A stretch of DNA of 64,000 nt from contig NZ_SODF01000001.1 of the NCBI RefSeq assembly GCF_004365875.1, positions 2,976,001-3,040,000 of the forward strand, given 5' to 3'. Each line of letters begins with the position of its first letter. Position 1 is the stretch's first letter. Under the pieces are notes generated by a model. It worked only from the letters and a program-made list of their open reading frames with translations. It had not been told where the DNA came from and did not search any database. Both the position numbers and the translations under genes were made by a program. This DNA is from Kribbella kalugense (lineage in GTDB: Bacteria; Actinomycetota; Actinomycetes; Propionibacteriales; Kribbellaceae). Below, one piece after another: positions 1 through 6,568 of this stretch.

Positions 1-785
1 AGGCCGGCCTTCAGGGCTTGGGCGATCTCCCGCATCCAGACGAATTCTCCGGTCCCGAGGAACCGTTCGCCGGCCGCCTCCGGCGCCAGCATTGCGCGGA
101 TGTGCAGGTCGACCAGGTCGCGGACGTCGACGACCTCCAGGCCGATCTTCGGTGCCCCCGGCATCTTCCCGGTCAGCATCCGCTGAATGATCTGCGTCGT
201 ACCAACGTTGTTTGCGGTCAGGATCGGGCCGAAGACCGCGCCGGGCAACACCGTCGTCAGCTCGGTCGGGCCGTCGTACGACGCCATGAAGTCCCAAGCA
301 GCCTTCTCTGCAAGGGTCTTCGACCGCCGGTACGCCGGCAGCGACGGGTCGTCGATTGTCCACAAGGTCTCGTCCGTCACGCTCTCCTCGGCGTACGACG
401 CCGGGCTCGCAGCGTTGGCCGCCGACGTCATCACGACCCGCCGTACGCCGGCGTTGGTCGCGGCCCGAAGGACCCGCAAGGCCCCTTCGCGCGCCGGGAC
501 GATCAGCGCGTCGGGGTCCTTCGACGACTCGTCGCCGAGCGGCGAGGCCACGTGCAGCACGTAGTCGACGCCGGCCATCGCCGCGTCCCATCCGTCGTCG
601 TTCAACAGGTCGGCCGCGGCGAACGTCAGCCGCTCCCCCGGATCCCCCACTGCCTCGCGAACCGCGTCCCCTTTCGCGAGGCTCCGCACCGTCGTCCGCA
701 CGTCGTACCCGCGCTCGAGCAACGCGACGATCGCCCAGCCACCGACGTACCCCGTGCCGCCGGTCACCAGCACCGTTTCAGTCAT
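1..785 (-). CDS. NAD-dependent epimerase/dehydratase (extended SDR), 3' end cut by window
   Basis: About 261 residues are visible; the C-terminus lies beyond the left edge. The N-terminus carries the Rossmann fingerprint TGGTGYVGG (residues 8-16). A YRRSK motif near residue 153 matches the catalytic YxxxK of short-chain dehydrogenases. The segment VLHVASPLGDES is typical of the dihydroflavonol-reductase/cinnamoyl-reductase-like branch, so a carbonyl or ketone reductase acting with NAD(P)H is likely; the substrate is unknown. The ATG at 785 is the natural start before the Rossmann strand. It is the last gene of a leftward row MarR - dehalogenase - epimerase. The 75-bp gap upstream holds two dyad sequences that could give it its own regulated promoter. 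Confidence 0.9.
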   Translation of the reverse strand, partial: MTETVLVTGGTGYVGGWAIVALLERGYDVRTTVRSLAKGDAVREAVGDPGERLTFAAADLLNDDGWDAAMAGVDYVLHVASPLGDESSKDPDALIVPAREGALRVLRAATNAGVRRVVMTSAANAASPASYAEESVTDETLWTIDDPSLPAYRRSKTLAEKAAWDFMASYDGPTELTTVLPGAVFGPILTANNVGTTQIIQRMLTGKMPGAPKIGLEVVDVRDLVDLHIRAMLAPEAAGERFLGTGEFVWMREIAQALKAG

Positions 786-802
786 CTTCTCCACCTCGGG
801 CT

Positions 803-863
803 TAACGGAGATCCGCTCTCCGGTTACGAGAGTAGCACGAAGTGGAGAGACGCTCTCCGGTTA
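803..863. promoter_or_regulatory. Twin dyad sites in front of the epimerase gene
   Basis: The 12-mer GCTCTCCGGTTA occurs at 815-826 and again at 852-863. Each copy forms the right half of an imperfect or perfect dyad: GGAGATCCGCTCTCC (807-821, one mismatch) and GGAGAGACGCTCTCC (844-858, perfect). The second copy overlaps the stop codon of the dehalogenase gene. Paired dyads of this size upstream of an SDR gene look like TetR-family operators. No TetR gene adjoins on this side, so the regulator would lie beyond the window edge or elsewhere. This is inference from symmetry only. Confidence 0.45.
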
Positions 864-1718
864 GCGCAGGCCGTGCTTGTCGATCCAGGTGGAGAGCTCA
901 GCGGCGATCTCCTTCGGGCGGTCCTCAGCGGCATGGTGGCCGGCCGGGCCGCAGTGGACGACGTCGAGCGCGGCGATGCTTGCCTGGCACCATTCCTTGA
1001 CCTCGTCGCCGATGAGCAGAGTCGGCGAACCTTCGAAGGTCAGCAGCAGCTTGGGTACGTCGGGACTCGCGGCGAGCCAGTCGTCGTACGCCTCGACCCT
1101 CGCGACGAGCTCGGCCGGGTCGCCGCCGAGCGGGAGCTGACGGGCCCAGGCGAGGATGGGCTTGCGGGTTTCGGGCGTCGGGTACGGCGCGAGGTAGGTC
1201 TGCAGATCCTCGTCGGAGACTGGCGTGAGTACGCCGCCGGTGAAGGCTTGGCGGACGAAGAGGTTCTGCTCGAGGACGAGATCCTCGCCGGCGCCCGTCG
1301 TACGGATCAGGCGGGACCGTTCGGCGGCCTGTGGGGACAGGTCTTCCCAGGCCATCGGCTTCACGATCGTCTCGAAGAACGCGATGCCTTTGACGCGCTC
1401 GGGATGACGCGACGCCCAGTCGAACGCGAGCGCGCCGCCCCAGTCGTGGCCGACGAGAATCACCTCGTCGAGACCGAGTGCGTCGAACCAGGCGTCGAGG
1501 TAGCGGGCGTGGTCGGCGAACGTGTACTCGAGGTCGGGCTTGCCGGACCGGCCCATGCCGATCAGGTCGGGCGCGAGGATTCGGCCCGCGCCGACGTTCG
1601 GCACGATGTTGCGCCAGACGTACGACGAGGCGGGGTTGCCGTGCAGGAAGACAATCGGCGTACCACTGCCGCTGTCTTCGTAATAGATGGTCGAGTCGAG
1701 TAGGTCGATTTCAGGCAT
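861..1718 (-). CDS. Haloalkane dehalogenase (alpha/beta hydrolase)
   Basis: This 285-residue alpha/beta hydrolase has every key position of the haloalkane dehalogenases: nucleophile D92 in GHDWGG, halide-binding W93 next to it, N28 in HGNPAS, acid E116 in AFFET, and base H261 in AGHHAAED. It should hydrolyse carbon-halogen bonds to an alcohol plus halide in the cytoplasm; the natural substrate cannot be told. The ATG at 1718 is chosen because GAGGA sits 8 nt upstream. A GTG at 1733 would place that ribosome-binding site inside the gene. The gene starts about 10 nt after the MarR stop and is probably co-transcribed with that regulator. Confidence 0.88.
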   Translation of the reverse strand: MPEIDLLDSTIYYEDSGSGTPIVFLHGNPASSYVWRNIVPNVGAGRILAPDLIGMGRSGKPDLEYTFADHARYLDAWFDALGLDEVILVGHDWGGALAFDWASRHPERVKGIAFFETIVKPMAWEDLSPQAAERSRLIRTTGAGEDLVLEQNLFVRQAFTGGVLTPVSDEDLQTYLAPYPTPETRKPILAWARQLPLGGDPAELVARVEAYDDWLAASPDVPKLLLTFEGSPTLLIGDEVKEWCQASIAALDVVHCGPAGHHAAEDRPKEIAAELSTWIDKHGLR

Positions 1719-1729
1719 GACGGAATTCC

Positions 1730-2167
1730 TCACAGTGGGGTGTCGAGCAGGTCGGTGAGATCGCGGACGAAGCTCTTCGTCCGCGCGCCGCGGCGCCCCC
1801 CGAGCGGCGCCAGCAGTTTGTCCAGCAGAGCAGCGACTTCTCCGATCGCGGGCTGGATCGTCTCGCGCCCTTTCGCGGTCAACTCGAGCCGCATCGTGCG
1901 CGTGTCGACGGCGTCCCGGGTGCGCTCGATCAGCCCGTCCGCGTCGAGACTGCGCGCCAACTTGGAGACGTACAACGCTTCCAGGCCGGTGTGATCAGCC
2001 AACTCCCGCTGGCTCGGCGCGTGACCGTCCCGCTCGAGTCCGTACAACGAGGCCAGCATCACGTACTGCGCATGCGTCAACCCCCGCGGCGCCAACGCCC
2101 GATCAACCGCCACCCGCCACTTCATCGAAAGCCGCCAAACCAAATGCCCCGGCGTCGCTTCACCCAT
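1730..2167 (-). CDS. MarR-family transcriptional regulator
   Basis: A 145-residue winged-helix protein with the MarR layout. The helix-turn-helix lies around residues 50-75 (SQRELADHTGLEALYVSKLARSL trimmed to its core) and is followed by the wing DTRTMRLELTAKGRE. MarR proteins are dimeric repressors that usually release DNA on binding phenolic or other small ligands. Being first in a row with the dehalogenase suggests local and auto-regulation. No ribosome-binding site precedes the ATG. A TACTGT-like -10 lies only a few bases upstream, so a leaderless or near-leaderless message is likely. Repeats upstream are a plausible operator. Confidence 0.9.
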   Translation of the reverse strand: MGEATPGHLVWRLSMKWRVAVDRALAPRGLTHAQYVMLASLYGLERDGHAPSQRELADHTGLEALYVSKLARSLDADGLIERTRDAVDTRTMRLELTAKGRETIQPAIGEVAALLDKLLAPLGGRRGARTKSFVRDLTDLLDTPL

Positions 2168-2178
2168 ACCAAATACAG

Positions 2179-2206
2179 TACATGGCTACTATGTACATGG
2201 CTAGTA
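2179..2206. promoter_or_regulatory. Candidate MarR operator (repeated TACATGGCTA motif)
   Basis: Two near-identical 13-mers, TACATGGCTACTA (2179-2191) and TACATGGCTAGTA (2194-2206), lie directly upstream of the marR start. The perfect 8-bp palindrome ATGTACAT (2191-2198) sits between them. The stretch is AT-rich compared with its surroundings and overlaps where a promoter for the leftward marR-dehalogenase unit must be. Auto-repression through this site is the simplest reading. Confidence 0.5.
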
Positions 2207-2224
2207 TCTCGGAGTGCGACCGCT

Positions 2225-2731
2225 CTAGCTGCGGCCGAAGTCGGAGTAGGTAGGGAGACCGGTGGTCAGGGAGGTTTGGGCGAGGGTTAGGCGGCGGGCC
2301 ATCGAGGGGCGGAGGTGGGGGGTTGCTTCGGCGAGGGTCAGGTAGTGGTGGGCTCGGGCCTCGGTGGGGTCGAGGGTGAGGGTTTGCTGGTCGAGTACGC
2401 CGCCGTCGAAGATGAACGCGAGGGAGTCGGTCCAGGGGCCGATCGCCGGGACCCAGTCGACGACCAGGAGGCGGCCGATCTCGAGGTCGAGGCCGATCTC
2501 CTCCTTGACCTCGCGACGGCAGGCTTCGTACGGCGATTCGTCGTACTCGACGATGCCGCCGGGGATGTCGAGGGTCGGCTTGTAGGTGGGTTCGAGGAAG
2601 AGGATGCGGCCGGCCCGGTCCCGGATCAGCGCGCCGCCGGCGGCGGTTTTGCGCGGCAGGCGGGCGGCGATGCCGGGGTTGAACTCCTTCTCCGGCTCAC
2701 CCTCGGCGGCGAGATCGTCCTGTCGGTTCAC
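2225..2731 (-). CDS. Nudix hydrolase
   Basis: 168 residues with a complete Nudix box at about residues 59-81: GGIVEYDESPYEACRREV continuing into KEEIGL, which fits GX5EX7REUXEEXGU. The enzyme should cleave a nucleoside diphosphate linked to another moiety in a Mg-dependent way; the family signature does not reveal the substrate. The gene stands alone, leftward, between the marR upstream region and a repeat-bearing intergenic stretch. The start is the ATG at 2731; other in-frame starts are far downstream. Confidence 0.88.
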   Translation of the reverse strand: MNRQDDLAAEGEPEKEFNPGIAARLPRKTAAGGALIRDRAGRILFLEPTYKPTLDIPGGIVEYDESPYEACRREVKEEIGLDLEIGRLLVVDWVPAIGPWTDSLAFIFDGGVLDQQTLTLDPTEARAHHYLTLAEATPHLRPSMARRLTLAQTSLTTGLPTYSDFGRS

Positions 2732-2797
2732 GGGTCGAGCGTATGTCTCCTACTTCCCTGCCGTCGCGAGTAGGAGCCAGCCAGTCCCGAGCCAGGA

Positions 2798-2898
2798 CCC
2801 GGGACTGAAGACAGGAATCGGGACTGGGGACAGGGTATGGGGGCTGGGGACCTGGTATTGCTTGTCTCCGGACACCAAAGGGTGTCTTCAGTCCCGGG
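2798..2898. repeat. 16-bp perfect inverted repeat with 69-nt loop, ending at the VOC gene leader
   Basis: CCCGGGACTGAAGACA (2798-2813) is repeated as its exact reverse complement at 2883-2898. The 69-nt loop is G-rich, with several GGGACTG/GGGGAC sub-repeats. The right arm ends about 12 nt before the ATG of the next gene, immediately before its GAGAGGGG ribosome-binding site. Pairing could therefore influence translation, or the element could be a small non-coding mobile repeat. No coding frame is seen inside. Confidence 0.7.
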
Positions 2899-2910
2899 AG
2901 AGGGGTCGCG

Positions 2911-3306
2911 ATGTTGCGAGGGCGGTCGGCGAAAGGGCATTGGTTCGGGACGGTGATCGACGCGCCGGATCCGCAGGCGCTCGGCATGTTCTACCACGCG
3001 ATTCTCGGGTGGGAGATCCACAAGGACGAGCCCGACGAGTTCACGCTGGCTGTGCCCGGCAACTCCGAGACCTACCTCGCGTTCCAGGCGCAGACGTCCG
3101 CGCCGTGGGCTCGCCCGGTCTGGCCGGCCGCCGACGGACAACAGCAGATGATGATGCATCTGGACATCGAGGTCGGCGAGCTCGATACCGCCGTACGGCA
3201 CGCGATCGAGCTCGGAGCCACCCTCGCGGAATACCAGCCTCAGGACGAGGTCCGGGTTCTTCTCGACCCGGCCGGTCATCCGTTCTGCCTCTACGCCAAC
3301 GGCTGA
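2911..3306 (+). CDS. VOC-superfamily (glyoxalase/bleomycin-resistance-like) protein
   Basis: 131 residues with the two-module beta-alpha-beta-beta-beta pattern of the vicinal-oxygen-chelate superfamily. It opens with GTVIDAPDPQALGMFYHAIL and closes with the typical VLLDPAGHPFCLY. Members range from glyoxalases to dioxygenases and drug-binding proteins; single-domain actinobacterial members of this kind are mostly uncharacterised, so no reaction is assigned. GAGAGGGG precedes the ATG. The 3' end overlaps by 16 bp the stop end of a GNAT remnant on the other strand. Confidence 0.82.
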   Translation: MLRGRSAKGHWFGTVIDAPDPQALGMFYHAILGWEIHKDEPDEFTLAVPGNSETYLAFQAQTSAPWARPVWPAADGQQQMMMHLDIEVGELDTAVRHAIELGATLAEYQPQDEVRVLLDPAGHPFCLYANG

Positions 3307-3480
3307 TCCAACGCGCGCGTCATCCAGATCGAGTCGCCGCGCTCGGGGTTCTCGTCGACCCGGCCGCTGCGCTCGAAACCGAGCTTCTCGAGAACACGGA
3401 ACGACGGCGCGTTCCACTCCCGTACGGTCGCCCACAGCAGGACCCGAGGAACTCCGGACCGCTCGGACGTCGGACCGTTT
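3291..3480 (-). pseudogene. C-terminal remnant of a GNAT acetyltransferase
   Basis: Read leftward, an open frame of about 62 codons ends at a TAG at 3291. It contains WNAPSFRVLEKLGFERSG and WMTRALD, the unmistakable motif-B end of a GNAT acetyltransferase (N-x-x-S-...-K-x-GF). There is no start codon and no acetyl-CoA-binding motif A. The frame is closed by TGA at 3481-3483, right where a 19-bp inverted repeat begins (3476). The rest of the gene is not found on the far side of that repeat. I read it as the tail of a disrupted or deleted acetyltransferase gene. Confidence 0.65.
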
Positions 3481-3564
3481 CAGGGGTCAACCCCCGAGTT
3501 GGCCGGTTGTCCCCCCGGCATACAAGCGGCTAAGCGGCCGGGTCAGGGGTTGACCCCTGAAACG
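3476..3564. repeat. 89-bp element with 19-bp perfect terminal inverted repeats
   Basis: CGTTTCAGGGGTCAACCCC (3476-3494) recurs as its exact reverse complement at 3546-3564, enclosing 51 bp. Each arm contains the small dyad GGGGT-NN-ACCCC, so arms can fold individually as well as together. The left arm adjoins the point where the GNAT remnant loses its frame. The form resembles a miniature non-autonomous element or a strong hairpin; no transposase is present. Confidence 0.65.
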
Positions 3565-3691
3565 TACGTCGTCGGGCGGGGCTGGGCTCGGCGCGCGGCT
3601 GGGGTTAGGAGCGCGGGGGCGGGCCGCGGGCCGGATTCGTGACGTCCCTGGTGTCCGCGCCACCGCCGCAGGACTTCGACATCGATGTTGA

Positions 3692-3734
3692 ACGTGACCG
3701 GCGTCACGTCACATCCGGGGTGGTGAGCGGTGTC
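3692..3734 (+). promoter_or_regulatory. Possible ECF-sigma promoter with overlapping palindrome before the FAD oxidoreductase
   Basis: A perfect dyad ACGTGAC-CGGC-GTCACGT spans 3692-3709. Overlapping it, CGTCACA (3707-3713) followed after 17 bp by TGTC (3731-3734) resembles the published ECF41 promoter pattern TGTCACA-N16-CGTC. Oxidoreductase genes are common ECF41 targets, and transcription would start just before the ribosome-binding site. The match is imperfect in both boxes and no ECF41 sigma gene lies in the window, so this stays a hypothesis. From 3565 to 3690 I see no feature. Confidence 0.3.
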
Positions 3735-3760
3735 TTGTGTTTATCGAAAGGAGTGCGCAC

Positions 3761-4867
3761 ATGACACCGCACATCGTCGTACTAGGGGCCGGGTACTCCG
3801 GTCTGGTCGCGGCCAAGCTGGCAGCGCGGCGTACCGGATCGCCCGTCACGCTGGTCAACGCCCGCGAGACCTTCGTCGAGCGGGTCCGGATGCACCAGCT
3901 CGCGTCCGGTCAGAAGTTGCCGGAGCGGCCGATCAAGGAGCTGCTCGCCGGGACCGGCGTCGAGTTCGTCGCCGACCGGGTGCAGCGGATCGACGCCGAG
4001 TCCCGGACCGTCGTCCTGAGTGATCGCGAGCTGCGGTACGACGTCCTGATCTACGCACTCGGGAGCCGGGCGGACCTGAACTCGGTGCCTGGGGCAAACG
4101 AATACGCCTACACCGTTGCGGACGTCGACCACGCCGGCCAACTCCGCGACCGCCTCCGCACGGCCGGAACGATCGCCGTCGTCGGCGGTGGGCTGACCGG
4201 GATCGAGGCCGCCACCGAGCTCGCCGAGAGCTACCCAGACCGGACTGTCCGCCTCGCAACGAGCGGCCGGCTGGGCTCGGCGCTCTCCGATCGTGGCCAA
4301 CGGCACCTACATCGTGTCTTCGACCGCCTCGGCATCGAGCTGGTCGAGAACGCCCGCGTCGCCGCGGTGGACGCCGACGGCCTGAAGCTCGACGACGGAG
4401 ATCGCGTGCCCGCGGATGTCGTGGTCTGGACGACCGGCTTCGAGGTCTCCCCGCTGGCAGCCGAGGCCGGCTTCGCGGTCGACGCACACGGCCGGATGAA
4501 GGTGGACGCGACCCTCCGGTCGACCTCCCACCCGGACGTCTACGCGATCGGCGATGCGGCAGCGGTACGTCGTACCAGCGGGCAGGAGCTCCGGATGGCC
4601 TGTGCGACCGGACTCCCCGCCGCGGCTCACGCCGTACGTTCGCTGACCGCCCGCCTGGCCGGCCGTCAGCCGAAACCGCTGCGTTACCGCTACATCCAGC
4701 AGTGCATCAGCCTCGGCCGCAACGACGCCCTGATCCAGTTCGTCCACGCCGACGACTCGCCGCGCAAGACCGTGCTCACCGGCCGCTCCGCCGTCCGCTA
4801 CAAGGAGGCCATCGTCCGCAGCGCCTTCCTCGCCCAACGCCACCCGGCGCTCACCGCCTTGGCCTGA
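3761..4867 (+). CDS. FAD/NAD(P)-dependent oxidoreductase, NDH-2-like
   Basis: A 368-residue two-Rossmann flavoprotein: FAD site GAGYSGLVAAK (residues 9-19), NAD(P)H site VVGGGLTGIEAATE from about residue 140, and the FAD-closing motif YAIGDAAA near residue 261. This is the layout of pyridine-nucleotide oxidoreductases such as type II NADH dehydrogenases. There is no evident membrane-anchoring tail, so a soluble quinone or disulfide oxidoreductase is equally possible. The ATG at 3761 has AAAGGAG 8 nt upstream; a GTG at 3737 lacks a site. The gene is transcribed alone. Confidence 0.87.
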   Translation: MTPHIVVLGAGYSGLVAAKLAARRTGSPVTLVNARETFVERVRMHQLASGQKLPERPIKELLAGTGVEFVADRVQRIDAESRTVVLSDRELRYDVLIYALGSRADLNSVPGANEYAYTVADVDHAGQLRDRLRTAGTIAVVGGGLTGIEAATELAESYPDRTVRLATSGRLGSALSDRGQRHLHRVFDRLGIELVENARVAAVDADGLKLDDGDRVPADVVVWTTGFEVSPLAAEAGFAVDAHGRMKVDATLRSTSHPDVYAIGDAAAVRRTSGQELRMACATGLPAAAHAVRSLTARLAGRQPKPLRYRYIQQCISLGRNDALIQFVHADDSPRKTVLTGRSAVRYKEAIVRSAFLAQRHPALTALA

Positions 4868-4951
4868 TCGATCAGTTTTCAAGAAGCACCGGCCCGGCGT
4901 CGGCTTCTACTGTGAGGAGTGTTCAAGCCGATCAGTTGAAAGGACACTCCA

Positions 4952-5374
4952 ATGGCCACGACGCCGAAGAAGTCGTACGACGGGTTCAGCGAAGCTGAGC
5001 GGGATGCGATGAAGGAGCACGCGAAGGAGCTCAAGAGCAAAGAGGATCCCAACGAGGCGCAGCTGGCGAAGATCGCCGGGATGGCCGACGGTGACCGGGA
5101 GATGGCCGAGCGGTTGCACGCGCTGATCGCCAAGGAGGTGCCCGAGCTGACGCCGAAGCTCTGGTACGGGATGCCCGGCTGGACCCTGGGCGGGAAGAAC
5201 GTCTGCTTCTTCCAGGACGCGGCCAAGTTCAAGGCCCGCTACGCAACCTTCGGTTTCAGCGACCTGGCCAAGATCGACGACGGCGACCTGTGGCCCACGT
5301 CGTACGCCGTCATGGAGCTCACCCCGGCCGTCGAGAAGCAGCTCATCGCGCTGGTAAAGAAGGCTGTCAGCTAA
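4952..5374 (+). CDS. DUF1801 (YdhG-like) protein
   Basis: 140 residues. The C-terminal two thirds (from LHALIAKEVPELTPKLWYGMPGW onward, residues about 50-140) is a DUF1801 domain, related to the frataxin-like iron-chaperone fold family. The N-terminal 45 residues are a charged helix rich in Lys, Glu and Asp. No biochemical role is established for stand-alone actinobacterial members. AAAGGA lies 7 nt before the ATG. The gene is convergent with the PEBP gene, leaving only 1 bp between the stops. Confidence 0.85.
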   Translation: MATTPKKSYDGFSEAERDAMKEHAKELKSKEDPNEAQLAKIAGMADGDREMAERLHALIAKEVPELTPKLWYGMPGWTLGGKNVCFFQDAAKFKARYATFGFSDLAKIDDGDLWPTSYAVMELTPAVEKQLIALVKKAVS

Positions 5375-5375
5375 G

Positions 5376-5951
5376 TCAGGCGGACCGTTCGTAGAAGCCG
5401 TCGTACCGGGCGCGGGCAAGGACTCCGCCGGCCGAGGCCAGAACGTCCCGCGGCTTGGCGTTCTCGAGAGCTGGTCCGCGCGGTCCCTCGGTCAGAGGGT
5501 CAGCGAGGGCGAAGAGCTGGAATACATAGCGATGCGCGCCATGACTCTTCGGTGGTGCAGGCCCGAAATAGCCGCTGCCGATGCCTGCGCGCAGTACGCG
5601 TACACCGGCGGCCGGATTGCCCGCATCGAGAGCGCCCTGCGCCAGGCTGGTCGCCGACGCGTCCAGCAAGGCCACGCAATGGATGAAGGGCAGCGGCGTG
5701 GGGGCATCGGGATCCTCGACGACCAGCAGCAGTTGCGCCGTACCCGTGGGGACCGAGGACCAGGTCAAGGCTGGCGACACGTCCTCGCCGCCCACCCGGG
5801 TCGAGGCATGCACCAGCGGAATGATGCCTTCGTGGTCGAAGTCCGAACTGCTCAGCGACAACGTCTCCGGGCCGGCCAGATTCGGCGAGTTCCAGGCGAG
5901 CGCCGCGTCGCCGCGTCGCCGGTTCTTGGGCGCATCAGCCCGCTCTGTCAT
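5376..5951 (-). CDS. YbhB/YbcL-type PEBP family protein
   Basis: 191 residues of the phosphatidylethanolamine-binding protein fold. Visible signatures are VGGEDVSPALTWSSVP, EDPDAPTPLPFIH (the DPDAP ligand-pocket motif) and GYFGPAPPKSHGAHRYVF. Bacterial members are soluble, bind small anions, and have been linked to kinase or protease inhibition only by analogy, so the role is unassigned. The ATG overlaps the stop of the upstream MarR gene (ATGA) and AGGAG lies 5 nt before it, so the two are translationally coupled and the MarR protein probably controls both. Confidence 0.87.
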   Translation of the reverse strand: MTERADAPKNRRRGDAALAWNSPNLAGPETLSLSSSDFDHEGIIPLVHASTRVGGEDVSPALTWSSVPTGTAQLLLVVEDPDAPTPLPFIHCVALLDASATSLAQGALDAGNPAAGVRVLRAGIGSGYFGPAPPKSHGAHRYVFQLFALADPLTEGPRGPALENAKPRDVLASAGGVLARARYDGFYERSA

Positions 5952-6448
5952 TGCTTCTCCTGATCGGTGGGTGGAGCGGCGGGGTGGCCCTGGCGCAGGC
6001 CTGTCAGTTCGTCGACGGCGCTGCGCTGGGAGCGTTCGATGAACTCCAGCAGCGTGTTCAGCGCTTGGGGCTGGAAGACCGCGAGGTCATCGTGCGCGCG
6101 GGCGGTCAGTCCTTCGTAGTACGCCGCGATGCGGGCCAGTCCGTCACCGGTCGGTTCGATGAGCACCCGGCGCCGGTCTTGAGGATCGTTGGTCCGCGTG
6201 ATGCAGCCGGCGGCGTCCAGACGGTCGATCATCCGCGACACCGACCCCGGTGTCAGACCGACACTGCGAGCCAGCTCGGCAGCGGTGGCGGGTCCGTGCT
6301 GATTCAGCACATGCAGACAGTCCAGGTCACTGGCGGCGACGCCGATCCGCTCAGCGATCAGCCGGTTGAGCTGCGACATGGCATTGACCCACCCCGGCAG
6401 CGCGGCCAGCACCCGCTCCTGGGCGTCGCGTCGCGACGTGCGCGCCAT
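5948..6448 (-). CDS. MarR-family transcriptional regulator
   Basis: 166 residues with the MarR winged helix (recognition region ELARSVGLTPGSVSRMIDRL, wing DPQDRRRVLIEPTGDG). The ATG at 6448 is preferred because GGAG stands 7 nt upstream; an ATG at 6505 would put the operator-like palindrome inside the gene. It leads a two-gene leftward operon with the PEBP gene. The 120-bp divergent gap to the large AfsR-type regulator holds a strong 27-bp dyad, so one repressor may set expression in both directions. Confidence 0.9.
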   Translation of the reverse strand: MARTSRRDAQERVLAALPGWVNAMSQLNRLIAERIGVAASDLDCLHVLNQHGPATAAELARSVGLTPGSVSRMIDRLDAAGCITRTNDPQDRRRVLIEPTGDGLARIAAYYEGLTARAHDDLAVFQPQALNTLLEFIERSQRSAVDELTGLRQGHPAAPPTDQEKQ

Positions 6449-6493
6449 CCGGCTCTCCTCTCTGCGGTCGCCGGTCAACCTAGCGAATAATGT

Positions 6494-6520
6494 TGTGCGA
6501 CGCAATCATTGCGTCACACA
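6494..6520. promoter_or_regulatory. 27-bp near-perfect palindrome between marR and the AfsR-type regulator
   Basis: Arms TGTGCGACGCAAT (6494-6506) and ATTGCGTCACACA (6508-6520) are inverted repeats matching at 12 of 13 positions about a single central base. The size and the position 46 bp before marR fit a MarR dimer operator. It lies about 50 bp before the divergent GTG at 6569 and could cover that promoter too. Confidence 0.6.
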
Positions 6521-6568
6521 CCAAGTGCGCCGCCGGAGACCGGCCGCCGCCATGGCACAATCTGGCGG

